Below, one piece after another: positions 1 through 6,239 of a stretch of DNA of 64,000 nucleotides (positions are counted from its first letter, which is position 1; each line of letters opens with the position of its first letter). The DNA is taken from contig NZ_CP132342.1 of assembly GCF_040529055.1 (NCBI RefSeq), positions 1,672,001 to 1,736,000 on the forward strand, written 5' to 3'. Origin of the DNA: Xanthomonas sontii (lineage in GTDB: Bacteria; Pseudomonadota; Gammaproteobacteria; Xanthomonadales; Xanthomonadaceae). Position numbers and translations under genes: made by a program. Below the pieces are notes generated by a model. The model had not been told where the DNA came from and did not search any database. It was given only the letters and a program-made list of their open reading frames with translations.

Positions 1-533
1 CGCACCTGTCGGCCGATCTGCAGGCCGCCGTGCGTCGTGGCGATGCGATCTCGGTGCAGGGCTATCGCCTGGGCAGCCTGCCGCTGCTGCAGGCCAACAC
101 CGTCACCGCGCGCCGCAGCGGCAAGCAGGTGATCGACCGCCCGCCGAACCCGATGACGCCGCCGCCGGCGCCCCCGGCACCGCCGGCCCTGACCCCGCTG
201 CAGGCCGATGGCCGCATCGAGCGGCTGGTCTATGGCCCGCGCGGCGACACCGCCGGCGTGCTGCTCAGCGACGGCACCGTGGTGCGCATGCCGCCGCACG
301 CCGCCGTGCAGTACAGCGAGTTGCTGCGGCCCGGCGCGCGCCTGAGCGTCAACGGCTTCGGCGTGTTGACCCAGGTGGGTCGCTCGGTGGAAGCCACCCA
401 GGTCGGCCGCGACCGCAACTCGCTGCAGGCGGTGTTCGCGCCGCCGGCCCCGCCTGCGCCGCCGGCTGCTCCGCCGCCGCCGGGCGCGCCGGGTGCGCCG
501 GCCGCCCCGCCGCCGCCGCCAGCCCCGCGTTGA
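1..533 (+). CDS. repeat-module (OB-like) protein, 5' end outside window
   Basis: The reading frame is open from the first codon of the window, so the gene starts upstream. The visible part begins inside one copy of a module of about 65 residues (HLSADLQAAVRRGDAISVQG) and then holds a complete second copy, roughly codons 60-130. The module pattern is G-x-I-x-x-L-x-x-GP-x-G-x-x-x-G-x-L-L-x-DG-x-x-V-x-x-PPH, then L-x-x-G-x-x-L-x-V-x-G. It ends in a Pro/Ala-rich tail. The following gene uses the same module twice, so the two genes look like paralogues. The regular beta-rich pattern suggests an OB-type fold, but I do not recognise a named family and assign no function. Confidence 0.7.
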   Translation, partial: HLSADLQAAVRRGDAISVQGYRLGSLPLLQANTVTARRSGKQVIDRPPNPMTPPPAPPAPPALTPLQADGRIERLVYGPRGDTAGVLLSDGTVVRMPPHAAVQYSELLRPGARLSVNGFGVLTQVGRSVEATQVGRDRNSLQAVFAPPAPPAPPAAPPPPGAPGAPAAPPPPPAPR

Positions 534-630
534 TCCGGGCGCGGTTCCATCGCGCCTGACCCCAGCGCCCGCCGCTCGCGGCGGGCGCTGCCGGCCCCCG
601 CCGGCATCCCTTGTTCGTCTGGAGAATGCA

Positions 631-1302
631 ATGCATTGGGTCGATCCCGATTCCCTGCCGGAAACCCGTGGCACGCTCGCGCGCTTCCTGCTCAACCCCA
701 AGGCCGACGTCGACGGCCTGCTGTTCGACGACGGCACCGAAGTGCACACCCCGCCGCACCTGTCGGCGCAACTGCTGAAGGCGCTGCGTCCGGGCGCCGG
801 CCTCGGCGTACGCGGACTCAAGCCGCGCGGCGCCGATGTGCTGGTGGCGTTGGCGGTGGACCCGGATGGGGCCGCGCGCATCGTCGATGAAGGTCCGCAT
901 GCCGGTCCGCACACACCCAAGCCCAAGCCGCCGGCCAAGCACAAACCTGCGCAGGACGCGGTGCGTCACGCCGGCACCATCGCACGGCTGCTGCACGGCC
1001 CGCACGGGCAGGTGCATGGCGCGCTGCTGGAGGACGGGCTGATCGTGCGCTTCCCGCCGCACGCGGTGCCGGAATCGGCGCGCTGGCTCGCCGCCGGCAA
1101 GCCGCTGACGGCGCAGGGCGAATTGCTGGAGTCCGCGCATGGCCAGGTGCTGCATGCGCAGGCGTTGGGCGCCAGCGACGCGACGCTGCAGCCGTTGAAG
1201 CCGAAGCCGCCCAAGCCTCATCACAAGCCGTTGCACGCGCATGCGGATGATGCTGCGCCGAAGGACGGGCCCAAGCCGAAACCGAAGCCCAAGCCCCACT
1301 GA
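631..1302 (+). CDS. protein with two OB-like modules, paralogue of the upstream gene
   Basis: 223 residues. The ATG at 631 was chosen because GGAG lies 8 bases upstream and the product starts just before the first module. Module 1 covers about residues 13-80 (LLFDDGTEVHTPPHLS) and module 2 about 110-175 (ALLEDGLIVRFPPHAV). A Lys/Pro/His-rich linker and tail (PKPKPPAKHK, PKPKPKPKPH) follow each. No signal peptide is visible. The shared DG-x-x-V-x-x-PPH core links it to the gene before it, 97 bases away, and the pair probably arose by duplication. The basic low-complexity tails could bind nucleic acid or cell-surface polymers; that is inference only. Confidence 0.75.
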   Translation: MHWVDPDSLPETRGTLARFLLNPKADVDGLLFDDGTEVHTPPHLSAQLLKALRPGAGLGVRGLKPRGADVLVALAVDPDGAARIVDEGPHAGPHTPKPKPPAKHKPAQDAVRHAGTIARLLHGPHGQVHGALLEDGLIVRFPPHAVPESARWLAAGKPLTAQGELLESAHGQVLHAQALGASDATLQPLKPKPPKPHHKPLHAHADDAAPKDGPKPKPKPKPH

Positions 1303-1448
1303 GTCACGAGTCGTCGCGGCGGTGTGCCCCTGGCCACCGCCGCGCCTGTGTTTCCCGCGCTCATCCAGGACACCGTCATGCCGCCCGTCGCGCCTGCGCA
1401 GCACCACGCTCTCCTGTCTTTGTCGCCGCGCTCGTCGGCGGTGCGCAC

Positions 1449-2714
1449 ATGAGCGGCGCCGAGAAGCGCCAGCGCCCGCGCGGCACGCGCGCGCTGGAAG
1501 CGCTCAACTTCACCATGGCCGACGTGCAGGACGGGCTCGGCCCGTTCCTGAGCGTGTTCCTGCAATCCAAGGGCTGGTCGCTCGGCGCGATCGGCTCGGT
1601 AATGACCGCCGGCGGCATTGTCGGCATGCTCGCCACCACGCCAGGCGGTGCGCTGGTCGATGCGACCAAGCGCAAGCGCAGCATCGTGGTGATCGGCTGC
1701 AGCATGATCCTGCTGGCCTCGGCGCTGCTGTGGTGGTCGCCGACCCTGCCGGGCGTCATCGCCGCGCAGGTGATGACCGCGCTCGCCGCCGCCGCGCTGG
1801 GGCCGGCGCTGTCCGGCATCACCTTGGGCCTGGTGCGCCAGGCCGGCTTCGATCACCAGATCGCGCGCAACCAGGTCGGCAGCCATGCCGGCAACGTGGT
1901 GGCGGCGGCGCTGGCGGGCTTGCTCGGCTGGAAATTCGGTTTCGGCGCGGTGTTCGTGCTGACCGGCTGCTTCGGCGTGCTGGCGATCGTCTCGGTGTTG
2001 ATGATTCCGCGCGACGCGATCGATCACCGTGCGGCGCGCGGCATGGCCGAGGCCGAGGACGAGGACGACAACGGCGCCCACGTCAGCGGCTGGTCGGTAC
2101 TGCTGACCTGCAAGCCCTTGCTGGTCCTGGCCGCGGCGCTGGCGCTGTTCCACCTCGGCAATGCGGCGATGCTGCCGCTGTACGGCATGGCCGTGGTGGC
2201 CGCGCATCAGGGCGACCCGAACGCGCTGACCGCCACCACCATCATCGTCGCCCAGTCCACGATGGTGCTCGCCTCGCTGCTGGCGATGCGCCTGATCCGC
2301 GTGCGCGGGCACTGGTGGGTGCTGCTGCTGACCTTCCTGGCGCTGCCGTTGCGCGGGCTGATCGCCGCCAGCGTCATCCACACTTGGGGCGTGTTCCCGG
2401 TGCAGATCCTCGATGGCGTCGGCGCCGGCCTGCAGAGCGTGGCAGTGCCGGCGCTGGTGGCGCACCTGTTGCAGGGCACCGGCCGGGTCAACGTCGGGCA
2501 GGGCGCGGTGATGACGATGCAGGGCGTCGGCGCGGCGCTGAGTCCCGCGCTGGGCGGCTGGATCGCGCAAGGGTTCGGCTACCGTGCCGCGTTCATGCTG
2601 CTGGGCGGCATCTCGCTGCTGTCGCTGGCGTTGTGGGTGGGCATGCGCAAGCACCTGGTGACGGCGAAGCGGGGTCGCACGGCCGACGAACCGGTGCCGC
2701 CGCTGCCGGCCTAA
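1449..2714 (+). CDS. major facilitator superfamily transporter
   Basis: 421 residues with about 12 hydrophobic segments and a charged central loop (GMAEAEDEDDNGAH, about residues 198-211) between the two six-helix halves, as in MFS carriers. The N-terminal cytoplasmic stretch GTRALEALNFTMADVQDGLG followed by FLSVFLQSKGWSLG resembles MFS proteins annotated in proteobacteria as uncharacterised inner-membrane transporters. The D-x-x-x-R-K loop after helix 2 is present as GALVDATKRKRS. The substrate cannot be read. A 24-codon ORF (ATG 1378) ends in a TGA that overlaps this ATG, so coupled translation is possible, but the short ORF is not convincing on its own. Confidence 0.85.
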   Translation: MSGAEKRQRPRGTRALEALNFTMADVQDGLGPFLSVFLQSKGWSLGAIGSVMTAGGIVGMLATTPGGALVDATKRKRSIVVIGCSMILLASALLWWSPTLPGVIAAQVMTALAAAALGPALSGITLGLVRQAGFDHQIARNQVGSHAGNVVAAALAGLLGWKFGFGAVFVLTGCFGVLAIVSVLMIPRDAIDHRAARGMAEAEDEDDNGAHVSGWSVLLTCKPLLVLAAALALFHLGNAAMLPLYGMAVVAAHQGDPNALTATTIIVAQSTMVLASLLAMRLIRVRGHWWVLLLTFLALPLRGLIAASVIHTWGVFPVQILDGVGAGLQSVAVPALVAHLLQGTGRVNVGQGAVMTMQGVGAALSPALGGWIAQGFGYRAAFMLLGGISLLSLALWVGMRKHLVTAKRGRTADEPVPPLPA

Positions 2715-2776
2715 TCCACGTTACTTGGCCTCGTCGATGGCGCTGCCGCACACGCCGCGGTTACGCTGACGGCGCG

Positions 2777-2959
2777 ATGCGCAGGATGGACCACGCCGTG
2801 GCGAACGACGCGTCGATTGACCGGTACGCAGAAGGCAGTGGAGTACGCGCAGGTCTGCATAGAAGCAAGATCCTGCGCCGCGAGCTCCCCGACGGGAATG
2901 TGGTGGAGCTGATGCTCATGCACATCGAGCACAAGAAGGATAGCTGTATGCCCTGCTGA
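2777..2959 (+). CDS. small hypothetical protein (60 aa)
   Basis: Short frame from ATG 2777 to TGA 2957-2959. The central part (SKILRRELPDGNVVELMLMH) has plausible protein composition and ends Met-Pro-Cys. There is no convincing ribosome-binding site and no recognised family. It sits at the edge of the lower-GC island, between the MFS gene and the integron-type cassette, so it may be a remnant. Confidence 0.25.
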   Translation: MRRMDHAVANDASIDRYAEGSGVRAGLHRSKILRRELPDGNVVELMLMHIEHKKDSCMPC

Positions 2960-3262
2960 GGTCAGCGGCTAAAAAGTCGGCTTGATCTACTCGATGCTTT
3001 CCGACGCCTCGTGTCCCTGTTACCCCGGGTACGCCGTCGATCGCGAATGGCTGATCGCGAACTAGAGGTGCGGATATTTCGAGTACTCGCTTGAGCTGTT
3101 CTATATGGTGGGCGTGCGCGAGGGCCGAGTGTGTGTTTTTTCCGGGAGCGATCCCGCCACGATGAGGGCTCTCGATGGAGAAGATACGGTGTCCTGCGCA
3201 CTGCGGTAAGCGGGCGCCGCTCGCTGGCTTTGACGAACCAGTGCTTATCGATCCGCTGCGGA
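2960..3262. other. gene-free, lower-GC stretch
   Basis: About 300 bases with no frame that reads like a protein. Base composition is clearly more AT-rich than the flanking housekeeping genes. It lies directly downstream, in cassette orientation, of the attC site at 3263-3317. It may be the decayed start of another cassette or of the old insertion target. Confidence 0.4.
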
Positions 3263-3317
3263 TTAATACTCGAACTAAGCAGCGCTGCGAAGCGGCTTCG
3301 GCTTGGAAAAATTGTTA
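3263..3317 (-). repeat. attC recombination site after the HEPN gene
   Basis: Read on the minus strand, this runs from TAAC (R'' core, whose TAA is the stop codon of the HEPN gene) through CAAGCCGAAGCCGCTTCGC and GCTGCTTAGTTCGAG to TATTAA. Spacing and sequence match the remembered layout of mobile-integron aadA-type attC sites: TAACAATT, CAAGCCG arm, GCCGCTTCGC loop, GGCTTAA arm, GTTAG. The outermost R' core is degenerate (ATTAATC instead of GTTRRRY). Confidence 0.7.
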
Positions 3318-4037
3318 GCGTGCACCCGTTTCGACGAGCCAGAAGCCAGAAGAAGTGCGGGTGAGTTGTGACTCTAGCGCTTCCCAGGCAAAGCCCGTGT
3401 TTCGAACGAGAAGCCCGCATAGTTCCACCAGGCGCTCCATTCTCCTAGTGGTCTCTCCGATCTGCCCCCACTTGATGCCGAGCGAACTGATATCCACAGG
3501 CGCGTACTGGTCTGCAACCTGTCGGATCTCGGTGTGAGCAGAGACCTTATCGCGTACCTGGCGGAACGCGCCAAGGACGGTGGACTGGTTCAGCTCTTCC
3601 CACCGTGATTCCAGTTCAGCGTGGAGTTCATCGAACTGCTCCTTGCGCTGGGCCTGTTCCCGTAGGTTGATGCGATGTAATGCCTCCAGAATAAGAGGGT
3701 CCGTTTCTGGTTCGGCCAGCGGTGGGCCCCAAATAGAGAACTTATCGCGAAGGTCTTTGCAAATAGCTCCATCCCGCAGCGTGCGCACGACGTTGCAAAT
3801 GCTTGGGGAGCGTGCATCGGCGTCTTTACATAGCTTGGTAATGTCTTGAACGCAACTTAGGAACAGTGTGTGCCTCAGTGTGTTGAACCCGCGCCTGGCG
3901 AAGCCCTGGCTATGACGAGTCACCACATTTTGATCAAATAGCATGGGCTCTAGCAGTGCCACCTTTTCGCGAAGCAACAGGTAGCCGTCAAGAAGATGAG
4001 ATGCGATGGCTTCTACCTTCGATGTGCGAGTAGTCAT
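3315..4037 (-). CDS. HEPN-domain (AbiU2-like) protein, candidate RNase toxin/abortive infection factor
   Basis: 240 residues, predominantly helical. Two features point to the HEPN superfamily, AbiU2-like branch: the helix FNTLRHTLFLSCVQDITKL (about 51-69), and RDKVSAHTE with Arg162 and His168 in the R-x5-H arrangement of HEPN ribonuclease centres. In this superfamily the paired Arg/His cleave RNA, and AbiU2-like members are linked to phage abortive infection; this protein's activity is inferred. Base composition is lower in G+C than the neighbouring chromosome. The gene fills an integron-type cassette with the start codon 13 bases inside one boundary and the stop codon embedded in the attC core. 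No antitoxin gene is adjacent. Confidence 0.75.
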   Translation of the reverse strand: MTTRTSKVEAIASHLLDGYLLLREKVALLEPMLFDQNVVTRHSQGFARRGFNTLRHTLFLSCVQDITKLCKDADARSPSICNVVRTLRDGAICKDLRDKFSIWGPPLAEPETDPLILEALHRINLREQAQRKEQFDELHAELESRWEELNQSTVLGAFRQVRDKVSAHTEIRQVADQYAPVDISSLGIKWGQIGETTRRMERLVELCGLLVRNTGFAWEALESQLTRTSSGFWLVETGAR

Positions 4038-4046
4038 CTTTGCACG

Positions 4047-4101
4047 CTAACGCCTGAGTTAAAAAGTGCCACGAGGCGGAATCGATTCGAACGAATAGCT
4101 A
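4047..4101 (-). repeat. decayed attC site preceding the HEPN cassette
   Basis: On the minus strand this 55-base stretch starts TAGC, continues TATTCGTTCGAATCGATTCC and GCCTCGTGGC, and ends TTTTTAACTCAGGCGTTAG. Its length equals that of the downstream attC. Most departures from the aadA-type pattern are C-to-T or G-to-A changes, as expected for an old site, and the R'' core has lost its AAC. The intact R' core GTTAG marks the boundary of the HEPN cassette. Confidence 0.5.
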
Positions 4102-4314
4102 TATGGCCTGCTAGTCAACGTAACCGCCAGAGAGATTTTTTCTTTGTAGGTCATGTTTTCCAAGAAAGCTAGCTTCATTTGAGCAAGGGCTGCCTGAGGG
4201 CCCCGTCCATTGCTCTTTGCGATGATATAGGTAATGCGTTGTGTGGCATATCTGCCAATGGATTTCCCCGGGATTCGTGCTCATCCCACGTCACAGTCCT
4301 CGGCATAAGCCGAT
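4102..4314. other. gene-free stretch in the low-GC island
   Basis: No convincing coding frame. It lies between the decayed attC and the stop codon of the 92-residue ORF. If the two small genes at 4315-4883 were once a cassette, this would be its 3' untranslated part. Confidence 0.4.
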
Positions 4315-4593
4315 TCAACAAGGATAGCTCTGACCCGGGGCGCCGTGGTCCCAATTAGCCGGCTCTGAGCGTGCTGCAACAAGCAACTCTTTAATGCGAT
4401 CGAAGAAATCTTCTGAGTAATGCGTGCCAACTCCCGGTCTTGCTATAAAGATTCGCATGCGGCCTAGCATATAACTCAGGCCGAATTGCAGTGCGTAGCT
4501 GGACAAATAGCTGGTGCTTGCTGCCATGTGGCTGGCGTGGCGGTTCAATTTCTGCTTGAACGATTGTTGGGTCGGTGTCAGTTGGCGCGGCAA
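4315..4593 (-). CDS. hypothetical protein overlapping the lipoprotein gene
   Basis: 92 codons from a TTG at 4593, overlapping the last 16 bases of the upstream lipoprotein gene, so translation may be coupled. The product (QSFKQKLNRHASHMAAS, then SEDFFDRIKELLVAARSE) is mixed polar with no membrane segment or signal peptide. I recognise no family. Support is the codon pattern, the overlap with an evident gene and the moderate AT content shared with the island. Confidence 0.35.
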   Translation of the reverse strand: MPRQLTPTQQSFKQKLNRHASHMAASTSYLSSYALQFGLSYMLGRMRIFIARPGVGTHYSEDFFDRIKELLVAARSEPANWDHGAPGQSYPC

Positions 4594-4883
4594 TATGTCT
4601 CCACCACGATCCTGTCAGCTGGGTCGCGTGACGGTGCGTCCTGCATCTCGATGGCTATCGGGCCGTTTGCGTCTTGTGGCCACCTGTCGCGGGTCTTCGG
4701 GCCATAGATCAGCATAATGCCGACAGGGGGGTCTCCAAGCAGGAAAGAATCTCTAGGCTTACCCATCGCCGCGGTCACCTGGGAAAGGGTCATTCCAGGC
4801 TTGACCTTACGACAGTGCTCCCGGGCCTGATCGCACCCGGTCAAGAGAAGCAGGAAGCCCAACGCGGGAAGTAGTCGGTTCAC
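4578..4883 (-). CDS. small BamE/SmpA-like lipoprotein
   Basis: 101 residues from a GTG start (MNRLLPALGFLLLLTGC). The lipobox L-T-G-C at residues 14-17 predicts a lipid-modified Cys17. The segment VKPGMTLSQVTAAMGKPRD (about 28-46) is the GMT-x-x-x-V-x-x-x-x-G-x-P signature of the SmpA/OmlA/BamE fold. The protein lacks other BamE landmarks, so it is probably not the Bam subunit itself. It lies between the truncated cysG and the integron-type cassette and may belong to the imported island. Confidence 0.65.
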   Translation of the reverse strand: MNRLLPALGFLLLLTGCDQAREHCRKVKPGMTLSQVTAAMGKPRDSFLLGDPPVGIMLIYGPKTRDRWPQDANGPIAIEMQDAPSRDPADRIVVETYCRAN

Positions 4884-4991
4884 GGGTCTCTAGTGCTGCC
4901 TGACATGGTGGACGCCGAGTTGCCGCCGCAGTGTGCAGAGTCTGCGCCGTGCGACGGTCTTCGCCAAGTGCGCCAGCTACGCTGCCATGCC

Positions 4992-5975
4992 TCAATCCAA
5001 TGCCACTCCGGGCACCACCTCGCAGGCGACCCCCGCGGCGGCCAACTGCGCTGCCAGCGCCGAGTGTGGCGGTTTCCGGAACGCATCGCCCGGCAACAGG
5101 CTGACCACGCGCTGTCCGGCCTGCGCCCGTTCGATCAGCAGCGCCAGATGCGCGGCCGGATCGTCCGGCAGCGGCTGGCGGCTGGCATCGCGGCGCGCCA
5201 GGCTCAGCACTGCCGCGCTCACTTGCGCACCGACCAGCAGCAGGTCGGCCTGGTTGAGCGCGCGCAGCGCCTTCAGCGTCAGTGCGCCGGGGTCGCCATT
5301 GCCGGTGCCGACCAGCCACACGCTGCCCTGCCGCGGCACCGCGTCGCTGCGCTGCAGGCTTTCGGCGAAGGCCTGTTCGGCGGCATCGCGCTGGCCGCTC
5401 TGCAGCAGGGTCTGCACCGGTCCCTCCAGTACCTGTTCGAACCAGCGGCGGCGCTGCGGCAGGTCCGGCAGGCGCGCGCGGATGGCGGCGCGGTGGCGCG
5501 CGAACAGTTGCGCCAGTTCGGCGTAGGAATGGTCCAGTTCGGTTTCCCAGCGCTCGCGCAGGCGCCGCGCCAGCATCGGTGCCGCACCGCTTGAGGAGAT
5601 CGCGATCAACAGCGGGTCGCGATCGATGATCGCCGGCACCTGGAACGTCGACAGCGCGGCGTCGTCGACCACGTTGACCCACTTGCGCCGCGCCCCGGCC
5701 TGTTCGGCTAGTTGCCGGTTGAACGCGTCGTCGTCTGTGGCCGCCACCACCAGCCAGGCCTCGTCCAGCCACTGCGGGTCGAAGGCGCCGTCGGCGCGCT
5801 GCAGGCGGCCCTGCGCCAGCCACTGCGCCACGGTGGGGTTGAGCGCGTGCGCGTACACCAGCACGTCGGCGCCGGCGTGCAGCAGCGCCTCGATCTTGCG
5901 CATCGCCACCTCGCCGCCACCCACGACCAGCACGCGGCGTCCGGCCAGGTCGGCGAACAGGGGATACAGCGGCAT
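4992..5975 (-). CDS. cysG: CysG-like siroheme synthase with shortened methyltransferase domain
   Basis: 327 residues. Residues 1-150 are the precorrin-2 dehydrogenase/ferrochelatase part: VLVVGGGEVAMRK (NAD-binding Gly loop), AATDDDAFNRQL, VPAIIDRDPLLIAISSSG, followed by the CysG dimerisation region up to about 215. From GSVWLVGTGNGDPGALTLKA the uroporphyrinogen-III methyltransferase domain begins, but the usual GGDPFIFGRG loop reads PGDAFRKPPH. The protein stops at VVPGVALD, about 130 residues short of enzymes such as E. coli CysG (457 aa). It should still make siroheme from precorrin-2; the methylation step is doubtful. The end lies next to the low-GC island, so truncation by insertion is possible, though it could be lineage-wide. 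Confidence 0.8.
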   Translation of the reverse strand: MPLYPLFADLAGRRVLVVGGGEVAMRKIEALLHAGADVLVYAHALNPTVAQWLAQGRLQRADGAFDPQWLDEAWLVVAATDDDAFNRQLAEQAGARRKWVNVVDDAALSTFQVPAIIDRDPLLIAISSSGAAPMLARRLRERWETELDHSYAELAQLFARHRAAIRARLPDLPQRRRWFEQVLEGPVQTLLQSGQRDAAEQAFAESLQRSDAVPRQGSVWLVGTGNGDPGALTLKALRALNQADLLLVGAQVSAAVLSLARRDASRQPLPDDPAAHLALLIERAQAGQRVVSLLPGDAFRKPPHSALAAQLAAAGVACEVVPGVALD

Positions 5976-6239
5976 GCGGACTCCTGGCTGGGGCGAGGTG
6001 CGTCAGGTCGCGGGCAGGCACGTGGCGGGACCGCACGCGGCTGCGAAGCGTTCTGTCGGTCAACGATACCGAAAGGACGGCCTGGTGGAGCTGTCCGCAG
6101 CGGATGTCATTCTCCCCCGTCATCCCAACGGCCCGCGGCGGCACCAAACGCCGAACCATGCCCGGCAGCGCCTCGCCGCGCAACCAACGCGCAGGCGCTG
6201 GCGTATGATCCGCGCTCGTCGCCCTTCCGAACCGGCATC

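Larger units (their letters stand above)
3263..4050 (-). mobile_element. integron-type gene cassette carrying a HEPN gene
   Basis: In minus orientation the unit begins TTAGCGTGCA just before the start codon and ends after an attC-like site just past the stop codon. The 11 bases GTTAGCGTGCA at 3314-3324 are the exact reverse complement of 4041-4051. This is expected for a cassette, where the R'' core of the attC pairs with the R' core formed from the cassette's own first bases when it is circular. One promoterless gene fills the unit, which is typical. No integrase gene is visible in the window. The cassette reading rests on the inverted cores, the 55-base attC layout and the stop codon lying in the R'' core. 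Confidence 0.7.

Noticed and set aside
1378..1452. 24-codon leader peptide gene overlapping the MFS start
   Set aside because: The overlap is neat, but the peptide (MPPVAPAQHHALL...) has no recognisable leader features, and a chance ORF of this length is common at this GC content.
2962..3420. 152-codon minus-strand ORF overlapping the attC site and the end of the HEPN gene
   Set aside because: Arg/Ser-rich composition typical of a chance frame. It overlaps both the attC and a better-supported gene.
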